A model generated the notes under the pieces. That model saw nothing but the letters and a program-made list of their open reading frames with translations, made no database searches and was not told the origin of the DNA. The position numbers and the translations under genes are program-made. From assembly GCA_900314755.1 (NCBI GenBank), contig OMWH01000030.1:1-48074 (forward strand): 48,074 bases of DNA. Direction: 5' to 3'. Shown piece after piece: positions 7,605 through 15,015 of this stretch (position 1 is its first letter; every line of letters starts with the position of its first letter). This stretch comes from an uncultured Prevotellaceae bacterium (GTDB taxonomy: Bacteria > Bacteroidota > Bacteroidia > Bacteroidales > Bacteroidaceae).

Positions 7605-9417
7605 ATACATTCATCTGACAGTTCTTACAATCAAACGCCAAGCGGAAACGCCTGCCGTCACCCAACCGGAGGAAAAGGGGCTCTTTCCATGTCGGGCGAC
7701 TGCCTCCATGCTTCACACAACAGCCCAGAGAATAGCGGAGACAATGACGGCACTGCATCAGCAGCGCTTCTCCTTCCGGATGATACAGCTCAAAGGCTGG
7801 AGCTATGTCTGCAAGCCCTTGCTCTTCATAAAATTCACGTGCCTGACGGTTGGAAATATTATAGAGATAACGGAGGCCGTACCTTCGTCCCACGAAGGCG
7901 GCACCTTCGACCCTCGGAGGCGGCACCTTCGACCCTCGGAGGCGGCACCTTCGACCCTCGGAGGCGGCACCTTCAACCAACAGCCTCCGTAACTCTGCCA
8001 AACGGCTACTTGGAATGAAGTAGTTGAAGCCGGCAGGCAGCTCTACCCTACTACACTCATAGGGTGTACCACCCAGTCGAGACAACTGGCGGATGATATT
8101 CTCCTGCTGGGGTTTCTCCGCCTGCTGATGCTCACATGCTATACTCACCTCCACTCCGTCTGCCGACAATGCGAAGCCATCATCTGTCGCCCTTAACTGC
8201 ATCACCAGGGGAATCTTACGCTCACTGCTCTGTCTTGAAAGTATCCTTTCAAACTCCTGGTCGTTATTCCGGTAGAGTGCCATCCCTGCATGCAGGTGCC
8301 GGGGCATCTCATGCGGATAGAGGCGGTTGCCCTCCGCCCGGTTGACACGAAAGCCCTCTAACTCACGTTCCCCGTTGATGAAACACAAACCGTCGCCATT
8401 GGCAAACGATGCCGTGCCAGCCACGTTGAAGGAGTCACGACGCATCTCCTTGACATACCCCACATACTCCCCTATTGCCTTTGGTGTGTCTGGTGAGGAG
8501 ATGTCTTTCTGTCTGCCATGCAGGAAATAGGTGGTGAACCCACGATTAAAGGTCTTGTTGAGATTAGGAACAAACGAGTAGGTGCAATTTCCTTTGGAGG
8601 CTCTGCAGTAACGGTCTGGGTTACGGGCGATGATAGCGTCCAGCCGCTGGCTATATGCAGCCACCACGTTCTTCACATAGCTGACCTCTTTCAGTCGTCC
8701 CTCTATCTTAAAGGAGGTGGCACCTGCCTCGATCAGCTCTTCCAGATGGTCACTCTGGTTCATGTCTTTTAATGACAACAGGTGACGCTGGTGCTCTATC
8801 TCTTTTCCGTCGGCATCCAACAGGTCGAACTTCATACGACAGAACTGGGCACAGGCACCGCGGTTTGCCGAGCGTCCGAAACAATACTGCGACGCATAAC
8901 ACAGTCCGCTATAGCTGACACAGAGAGCACCATGCACAAAAACCTCCAGCGGCATGTCAGGAACCTCCTGATGAATCGCGGCAATCTCACTGACGGACAA
9001 CTCACGGGCGAGTACCACCCGTTTGAAACCCAGTTGTTGGAGCCAGCGCACCTTCTCTGCCGTTCGGTTGTCGGTCTGGGTGGAGGCATGAAGAGGAAGG
9101 GGTGGGATTGCCATCCGCAGCACACTCATGTCCTGCACGAGGATAGCATCCACCCCTATCTCATCGAGCTGGCGTATCAACTGTTCTGTCGCTTCCAGCT
9201 CTTCATCATATATGATCGTATTCACCGTGACATACACCTTCACGCCATAGGGATGAGCATAGTCACAGAGTTGACGGATATCATCCACACTATTACCAGC
9301 CGCCGCACGAGCCCCGAAACGCTGTGCGCCGATATAGACAGCATCAGCGCCATGGTCGACCGCCGCCATTCCACAGGCGAGGTTCTTGGCAGGTGCAAGC
9401 AGTTCGAGTGGTGTCAT
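7591..9417 (-). CDS. U32-family peptidase/RNA hydroxylation protein (RlhA/YdcP-like)
   Basis: A 608-residue peptidase U32 family protein. The conserved N-terminus reads LLAPAKNLACGMAAVDHGADAVYIG, followed by the family signature region FVHGALCVSYSGLCYAS and the cysteine cluster NRGACAQFCR. A C-terminal extension ends with further cysteine pairs (CRHC, CC, CKNC). Recent work on this family in E. coli (RlhA, TrhP) links it to hydroxylation of rRNA or tRNA; which applies here is unknown. It overlaps metA by 4 nt (ATGA). An oddity is that a 22-nt tandem repeat (7875-7980) has been inserted in frame, adding about 35 Arg/Gly/Pro-rich residues between two conserved segments. Confidence 0.8.
   Translation of the reverse strand: MTPLELLAPAKNLACGMAAVDHGADAVYIGAQRFGARAAAGNSVDDIRQLCDYAHPYGVKVYVTVNTIIYDEELEATEQLIRQLDEIGVDAILVQDMSVLRMAIPPLPLHASTQTDNRTAEKVRWLQQLGFKRVVLARELSVSEIAAIHQEVPDMPLEVFVHGALCVSYSGLCYASQYCFGRSANRGACAQFCRMKFDLLDADGKEIEHQRHLLSLKDMNQSDHLEELIEAGATSFKIEGRLKEVSYVKNVVAAYSQRLDAIIARNPDRYCRASKGNCTYSFVPNLNKTFNRGFTTYFLHGRQKDISSPDTPKAIGEYVGYVKEMRRDSFNVAGTASFANGDGLCFINGERELEGFRVNRAEGNRLYPHEMPRHLHAGMALYRNNDQEFERILSRQSSERKIPLVMQLRATDDGFALSADGVEVSIACEHQQAEKPQQENIIRQLSRLGGTPYECSRVELPAGFNYFIPSSRLAELRRLLVEGAASEGRRCRLRGSKVPPPRVEGAAFVGRRYGLRYLYNISNRQAREFYEEQGLADIAPAFELYHPEGEALLMQCRHCLRYSLGCCVKHGGSRPTWKEPLFLRLGDGRRFRLAFDCKNCQMNVYAED
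7875..7980. repeat. 22-nt tandem repeat inserted in the U32 gene (about 4.8 units)
   Basis: Units start at 7875, 7897, 7919, 7941 and 7963. The three middle units are identical or nearly so (core GGCGGCACCTTCGACC). Because 22 is not a multiple of 3, successive units are read in all three frames, yet no stop appears on the minus strand, so the host gene stays open. A related copy lies in intergenic DNA at 138-175. Confidence 0.9.
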
Positions 9418-10331
9418 TCTATCTGATTGATATCGTAAGGAGTCTCCTGATAGACGTAATAGTTAATCCAATTACTATATAGCAGGTTGGCATGGGCACG
9501 CCATGTCACCAGAGGCTCGTTCGCCGGATTATCGTCACGATAGTAGTTCTTCGGGAGGTCCACATCATCACGGATATCCTTGTCACGCTTATACTCTTTG
9601 TCTAACGTGTTGGGGGCATACTCCAAATGACCTGTAATGAAGAACTCACGACCATTACGTGCCATCACCATTGACACGCCGCAGTCGGGGGACTCGGCAA
9701 TGAGGGTCAGCTGGGGATTAGCAAGTATATCCTCACGATGCAACTCCGTATGCCTGCTATGCGGCATCTGGAACACATCGTCGAACCCACGGAAAATGGG
9801 CAGCTGTGGCTCCAAAGGCACCTGTGGGAAGATACCGAACATCTTCTTTGCCAACGGGTATTTAGGAATACCATAATGATAGTAAAGACCTGCCTGCGCA
9901 GCCCAACATATATATAAGGTACTCGTCACGTGCGTACGCGCCCACGAGAAGATATCTTTCATCTCGTCCCAATATGTCACCTCCTCAAAGTCGAGTGACT
10001 CTACAGGAGCACCTGTGATAATCATCCCGTCATATTTCTCGTTACGCATCTGCTCAAAGTCACGATAGAACATCATCATGTGCTCTATCGGTGTGTTCTT
10101 GGGAGTATGGCTGCGGAGTTTCATGAAACTGATCTCCAACTGCAAGGGGGTGTTCGAAAGCAAACGGATAAGGTCGGTCTCCGTTGTAATCTTCAAAGGC
10201 ATGAGGTTGAGTATCACAATCCTCAAAGGACGGATATCCTGCATGTGAGCACGAGAGTCGTCCATCACAAAGATGTTCTCTTGTTTCAGCAAGTCGATAG
10301 CCGGCAGTTTATCTGGTAATCTTAATGGCAT
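9414..10331 (-). CDS. metA: Homoserine O-acyltransferase, probably acetyl-CoA specific
   Basis: A 305-residue MetA-family enzyme that activates homoserine at the start of methionine synthesis. The catalytic triad is recognisable: Cys in YICWAAQAGLYY, and His/Glu in TGHLEYAP. Residue 111 (TGAPVE-SLDFEEV) is glutamate. In this family Glu111 favours acetyl-CoA and Gly111 favours succinyl-CoA, so the product is predicted to be O-acetylhomoserine, which would suit the Cys/Met PLP enzyme at 26064-27245. It lies 7 nt after the PP2C gene and overlaps the U32 gene by 4 nt, so a biosynthetic gene sits inside the same run as the kinase/AAA cluster. No methionine-responsive element is visible upstream. 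Confidence 0.92.
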   Translation of the reverse strand: MPLRLPDKLPAIDLLKQENIFVMDDSRAHMQDIRPLRIVILNLMPLKITTETDLIRLLSNTPLQLEISFMKLRSHTPKNTPIEHMMMFYRDFEQMRNEKYDGMIITGAPVESLDFEEVTYWDEMKDIFSWARTHVTSTLYICWAAQAGLYYHYGIPKYPLAKKMFGIFPQVPLEPQLPIFRGFDDVFQMPHSRHTELHREDILANPQLTLIAESPDCGVSMVMARNGREFFITGHLEYAPNTLDKEYKRDKDIRDDVDLPKNYYRDDNPANEPLVTWRAHANLLYSNWINYYVYQETPYDINQIE

Positions 10332-10338
10332 AGCTATA

Positions 10339-11085
10339 TTACATTACGGAAAAAACACATACGGAGACATTATCATAGCCGCCTGCCTCAATGGCAGCCT
10401 CACAAAGACGGTTGGCGGAAGCCCCTTCCTGCAACATCTTCTCAATGACCTCGTCATCGACCATATCACTTAACCCATCGGAGCAAATCATATACACATC
10501 ACCGGGAAGGAAGTCGTCTGTGAACTCATACAAATCAAGGAACGAGTTTTTACAGCCCCCACCGATGCAGTTGGTTATCACGTTGGAATGACGTTTCTCA
10601 CCCTTCAGGGTGTTTAGTGAATGATCGGTGGACAACAGAGACAGCTTCCCATCACGCAAACGATACATCCGGCTGTCACCACAGTTCATCCAATAGTACT
10701 TAGCACCATAATAAACAACACCGACCAGCGTGGTTCCCATTTCTAACATCGAAGGATTGACATGCCCTTTGGAAGCAATAATCTTATTGATGGAGTCCAA
10801 CCATACTACCATCATCTCGTTAAACTCGCTGACAGAAAGTCCCTTGGGCAAATCATTGACGAAGAATTGCAGATTGGCAAGTGTATCAGCACTGGCAACC
10901 TCTCCTGCATTATGACCACCCATGCCATCAGCCAAGGCAATCACAAAGCGGTCGATATTCTCTGTCTCCAACTCAGTATGATAAGCTTCACTACGCACAA
11001 ACTTGTCGTAGGCAAGCACCATGTCCTCATTATTACTTCTTACACATCCCACACGGCTTGCAGCCGTTAAGACTATTCTACTCAT
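10339..11085 (-). CDS. PP2C-family Ser/Thr protein phosphatase
   Basis: A 248-residue single-domain metal-dependent phosphatase (PP2C/Stp1-like). Signature motifs in order: VRSNNEDM, ALADGMGGH (metal-binding Asp), EMGTTLVGV, NCGDSRMYRLRDG, HSLN, MICSDGLSDMVDD and GGYDNVSVCVF. There is no signal or membrane segment, so it is cytoplasmic. It is the expected antagonist of the Ser/Thr kinase at 15016-17964, with the FHA protein between them as phosphothreonine reader. It follows the FHA gene by 39 nt and precedes metA by 7 nt. Confidence 0.9.
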   Translation of the reverse strand: MSRIVLTAASRVGCVRSNNEDMVLAYDKFVRSEAYHTELETENIDRFVIALADGMGGHNAGEVASADTLANLQFFVNDLPKGLSVSEFNEMMVVWLDSINKIIASKGHVNPSMLEMGTTLVGVVYYGAKYYWMNCGDSRMYRLRDGKLSLLSTDHSLNTLKGEKRHSNVITNCIGGGCKNSFLDLYEFTDDFLPGDVYMICSDGLSDMVDDEVIEKMLQEGASANRLCEAAIEAGGYDNVSVCVFSVM

Positions 11086-11124
11086 AATATTTAAAATACA
11101 ATCTTTATATTCACATTCAGGTTA

Positions 11125-11700
11125 TCAATTAACCGATACCTGCAGATTAATGTTTGCCAGAGAGACGATGTCACCACTCTTGATGGACATCGGAATATCT
11201 GGCAACAAGTCACGCTCATTCAGTTTCGTACCATTAAAGGAATGCTTGTCTATGATACACCATCCCGTATCTGGTTTATATATCAACTGAGCATGAACAC
11301 TTGACACATACATATTACCTTCAAACAACTGCTGGTAGGGTCCTTGCTTACGACCGATGATTGCACCGTTGATGCCTACAATACGGATGTTTAGTGAAGC
11401 GTTATATAATGTCAGTGTGGGTATACCTTGAATTTGCACATCAGGTGCAGGATTTCCGGGGTTATTCTCTCTTGCCGTAGCGAAAGTACGACTAATCTCT
11501 GCTGCGGTGGAATGAGAATGCAAAGAGCCAGACTCCTTGGACTCCTCACCAGGAGCAGCCATCAGACCGCCACAATGTGTGCATCGCCGTCCTGTTCCCA
11601 CACGACCGCAATTAGAGCAATACATCAATGCCTGACCACACTGGTCACAATAGTATGACTGCTCTTCTATCTCTTCTCTACAACTTGGACATATAATCAT
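11125..11700 (-). CDS. Zinc-ribbon and FHA-domain protein
   Basis: A 191-residue protein. Residues about 4-45 hold two compact zinc ribbons (CPSC ... CDQC and CSNC ... CTHC), then a Ser/Ala-rich linker. A C-terminal FHA domain (about 95-190) has AIIGRKQG, SSVHAQL and HSFNGTKLNER, the arginine, serine-histidine and asparagine expected for phosphothreonine recognition. It overlaps the AAA gene by 4 nt (ATGA), implying translational coupling. It likely docks phosphorylated partners, such as the kinase or the AAA protein, into a complex; this is inference from domain content and neighbours. Confidence 0.88.
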   Translation of the reverse strand: MIICPSCREEIEEQSYYCDQCGQALMYCSNCGRVGTGRRCTHCGGLMAAPGEESKESGSLHSHSTAAEISRTFATARENNPGNPAPDVQIQGIPTLTLYNASLNIRIVGINGAIIGRKQGPYQQLFEGNMYVSSVHAQLIYKPDTGWCIIDKHSFNGTKLNERDLLPDIPMSIKSGDIVSLANINLQVSVN

Positions 11701-14700
11701 AACTCATCTTTTATATCTTCTGGCAGTATCATCTGGTAAGTCTCCTGGGTCACCTCATTCTGAGGTATTCCACTTACACGGACTGACAACTGCTGGATTG
11801 TTTCATCAAGCAAATTCCGCATCTCACGGGCATTACCGAAGGAAGAACTCTTGCTGACCACCTTACGGCAAATCAGATCCATCAACTTGAACTCTGCCGC
11901 TGGTGATAACGTATAGTTATCCTTCGAAGCCATCTTCTTGAAGATAGCAAGCAGCTCGTCCTCGTTATAGTCCTCGATATGCATCTTGTGAGTGAAGCGA
12001 CTGGCAAGACCCGGGTTGACATTCATGAAGTCCTCCATCTCTTTCTGATAGCCGGCAGCGATAACAACGAACTTACCACGGTCGTCCTCCATGCGCTTCA
12101 TCAGGGTGTCAATAGCCTCCTTGCCATACTGGTCGTTCTCCGATGACAGGGTGTATGCCTCGTCAATGAACAAGATACCACCCATCGCCTTGTCACACAT
12201 GTTATTCACAATCTTCGGGGTCTCACCCATATACTTACCCACCAAAGTGGCACGGCTTGCCTCTATGACACGACTCGTAGGCAGAATCTCCATACTCTGC
12301 AACACCTCGCCCATCTTACGGGCTATAGATGTTTTACCCGTACCCGGATTACCCGTCAGGATGAAATTCATAGCCATCTGCTGCACCTTTCCGGCACCCA
12401 TGGCGGCACGCTGTTTCATGAACATGCTCTGTACGGCAAGACGACGAATCATATTCTTGACGGAGCGCATACCAATAAACTCGTCGAGTTCGTTGAGCAC
12501 CTCGTCGAGCGGACGGACCTTCTCGCTCTGCTGAACGGCAAGGTCTGCCTCGGTGATACGGTACATATCCTCGTCCTTGAAGTCGGGGTTGTTCACCTCT
12601 GCCATCAGGCGCTGGCTCTGTTTCTCCACAGCGGCATCGAAGATACGGCGAGCCTCACGGGCGTTGCCGAAGTTCTTGTCACGACGCAGATATAACTGTT
12701 CGAACTGACGGTGTACAGCCTCGCGGGTGGCATCATCCACTGTGAAGTTCTTACCCTTTGCGAGGTTAATGAATATCTCTGTCAGTTCATCAGGCGTATA
12801 GTCATCGAAATGGATGGTCTGGGTAAAGCGGCTCTTCAAACCAGGATTGGTATCAATGAAGTCATGCATTTGGTCTGTATATCCTGCCACGATACAGATG
12901 AACTTTCCACGGTCGTCCTCCAATCGTTTCAGCAGCGTGTCAATTGCCTCACCGCCAAAGGAGTCATTATCTCCAGACTTCAAGGTATAAGCCTCATCGA
13001 TAAAGAGAACACCACCCATCGCTGAGTCAATCAACTGGTTGGTCTTGATGGCGGTCTGCCCGGAATAGCCAGAGACCAGTTTACTACGGTCACACTCCAC
13101 CAACTGTCCTCTCGAGAGGATACCCAGTGTACGGAACACATCAGCCATAATACGGGCTACCGTTGTCTTACCAGTACCTGGATTACCCGTGAATACGTAA
13201 TGCTTTCCCTGGAATGTATTGGTCTCACCTCGGCGTATCTGCAAATTAAGGAAGGCGGCAAGATTGGAAATCTCCTGCTTAACGGCAGCCAATCCCACCA
13301 TGCCATTGAGTTTCGCCAGACATTCGGTGTAGTCAACAGCCTTGGGAGCCTCATAAGGAATATCCTCCTGCATGATGGTCATCAGCTCCTCATTGGTCTT
13401 CGTCGACATATCCTCTTTCTGCAGACGTTCTGCCTGCTTAGCCGTAATCTTATCGAACAACTGCCGCATCGTCCGACCATTGGCGAAGTCTTTGTCACGA
13501 GAGTCGTACATTTCCGTAATCATCTTACGGGTCAGTTCCTCCGCTTCTGGGGCGAAGACATACTTCTTCGACTTGGCGAAGACCTGCATAATCTGATACA
13601 ACTCGTCAGGATTATAGTCTTCGATATTCAGGAAATAGCTGAAGCGGCTGCGAACACCGGGATTGATACGGAACAGGTTCTCCATCTCCGTACGGTAACC
13701 AGCGGCAATCACCACGAATTTACCACGGTCATCCTCCATGCGTTTCATCAACTGCTCTAAAGCCTGGGCACCCTGGTTGTCACGATCACCACCCTGACTG
13801 ACTGGAGCAAGGGTATATGCCTCATCAACGAAAAGGATGCCACCCATCGCCTTATCACAGAGACGGTCTACGACCTTCGGGGTCTCACCCTGATAGGGGC
13901 TTACCATCTTGGCACGGTCACACTCGACGACATGTCCACTGTCCAGATAGCCTATCGCCTCAAGGATCTCACCCAACTTACGGGCTATCGTCGTCTTACC
14001 AGTACCCGGATTACCCGTCAGCACGATATGGATACCCGCTTTCTGCTGTTCACCAAGTCCCCGCTGAGCACGCTGCACACTATTCTGGACGCTATAGGCA
14101 ATCTCACGGACTGCCTGCTTCACCTGATCCATACCAATATACTGGTTAAGATCGCTAAGGATGTCGTCCAAGGTACGTTCTTCCGGAACATAGCCACGAA
14201 TATCTCCCTCTTCTATCATCGTTGCGTCGGCACCACGACTGATAAACGAGGTAAAGATATCCTCTGCCGTCTTCACGGCAAGATGACGATAGCCGAAAGT
14301 ATCATCCTTGATTTTTACCTGATACTGGAAATAGCGTTCCAGCTTATGCTCCGCATCGGGAGTATAAGCGGCAATGCCATATTTAACCCGCAACTCCTGC
14401 TTACAAACCTCACACAGTTCGCCATAGCCGGGAGTCGGAAGACGGAAGATATACTTGAAACGGTTCTGTGCCGCAGGGTTATTGACAAGGAAATCATCCA
14501 GACCCTTCGGAAGACCTGAGATGATAACAATAGGATTATCGTCCCACTTATCCATCTCAACAAACAACTTGTCGAGGGGATTCACTTGATTGGAATAGCG
14601 ATCAGGAAGAAGCTTCTGAACATTATCAAAGAAGAGGAGACCATCCTTTGCCTTTTTAATATTATCATCCCACTTATCAACAAATCGCTGATAGTCGACC

Positions 14701-15014
14701 GCATCAACCATCGTCAACTTCGGTTTGTCGATAATCTTATGCTGGTAGAAATAATCGCGGATAACCTCAGCCAAAGCAGTTTTACCCGTTCCCGTCTCAC
14801 CTATGATAATAGCATTTACACTCAGGCGGACTTTCATGATATCTTTCCGGGAATGGAGATAGGTATAGGTATCGACGACCGTCTTCAGTTGTTTCTTGAC
14901 ATCATCAAGACCAACCAACTTGTCCAGTACGTTCTGAGAGATAAGTGGCTTACCACACCACTTACAGAACTTCGCTATCGACCGGTTTTCCTTATGACAA
15001 TGCTCACAAACCAT
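11697..15014 (-). CDS. Zinc-ribbon protein with four AAA modules (CbxX/SpoVK type)
   Basis: A 1105-residue protein. An N-terminal zinc ribbon (CEHC at 3-6, CKWC at 17-20) precedes four AAA+ modules. Module 1 has Walker A GETGTGKT at about 72-79 and a degenerate Walker B (LLFFDNVQ). Modules 2-4 have Walker A GNPGTGKT at about 334, 610 and 888, each with a full ILF(V/I)DEAYTL Walker B, and resemble CbbX/SpoVK and the ATPase part of type VII EccA. One chain may thus form most of a ring, with the first module structural. The stop of the kinase gene is 1 nt from its ATG. CbbX relatives remodel other proteins; the client here is unknown. Quadruple fusion is unusual compared with the single-module family standard. 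Confidence 0.88.
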   Translation of the reverse strand: MVCEHCHKENRSIAKFCKWCGKPLISQNVLDKLVGLDDVKKQLKTVVDTYTYLHSRKDIMKVRLSVNAIIIGETGTGKTALAEVIRDYFYQHKIIDKPKLTMVDAVDYQRFVDKWDDNIKKAKDGLLFFDNVQKLLPDRYSNQVNPLDKLFVEMDKWDDNPIVIISGLPKGLDDFLVNNPAAQNRFKYIFRLPTPGYGELCEVCKQELRVKYGIAAYTPDAEHKLERYFQYQVKIKDDTFGYRHLAVKTAEDIFTSFISRGADATMIEEGDIRGYVPEERTLDDILSDLNQYIGMDQVKQAVREIAYSVQNSVQRAQRGLGEQQKAGIHIVLTGNPGTGKTTIARKLGEILEAIGYLDSGHVVECDRAKMVSPYQGETPKVVDRLCDKAMGGILFVDEAYTLAPVSQGGDRDNQGAQALEQLMKRMEDDRGKFVVIAAGYRTEMENLFRINPGVRSRFSYFLNIEDYNPDELYQIMQVFAKSKKYVFAPEAEELTRKMITEMYDSRDKDFANGRTMRQLFDKITAKQAERLQKEDMSTKTNEELMTIMQEDIPYEAPKAVDYTECLAKLNGMVGLAAVKQEISNLAAFLNLQIRRGETNTFQGKHYVFTGNPGTGKTTVARIMADVFRTLGILSRGQLVECDRSKLVSGYSGQTAIKTNQLIDSAMGGVLFIDEAYTLKSGDNDSFGGEAIDTLLKRLEDDRGKFICIVAGYTDQMHDFIDTNPGLKSRFTQTIHFDDYTPDELTEIFINLAKGKNFTVDDATREAVHRQFEQLYLRRDKNFGNAREARRIFDAAVEKQSQRLMAEVNNPDFKDEDMYRITEADLAVQQSEKVRPLDEVLNELDEFIGMRSVKNMIRRLAVQSMFMKQRAAMGAGKVQQMAMNFILTGNPGTGKTSIARKMGEVLQSMEILPTSRVIEASRATLVGKYMGETPKIVNNMCDKAMGGILFIDEAYTLSSENDQYGKEAIDTLMKRMEDDRGKFVVIAAGYQKEMEDFMNVNPGLASRFTHKMHIEDYNEDELLAIFKKMASKDNYTLSPAAEFKLMDLICRKVVSKSSSFGNAREMRNLLDETIQQLSVRVSGIPQNEVTQETYQMILPEDIKDEL

Positions 15015-15015
15015 A

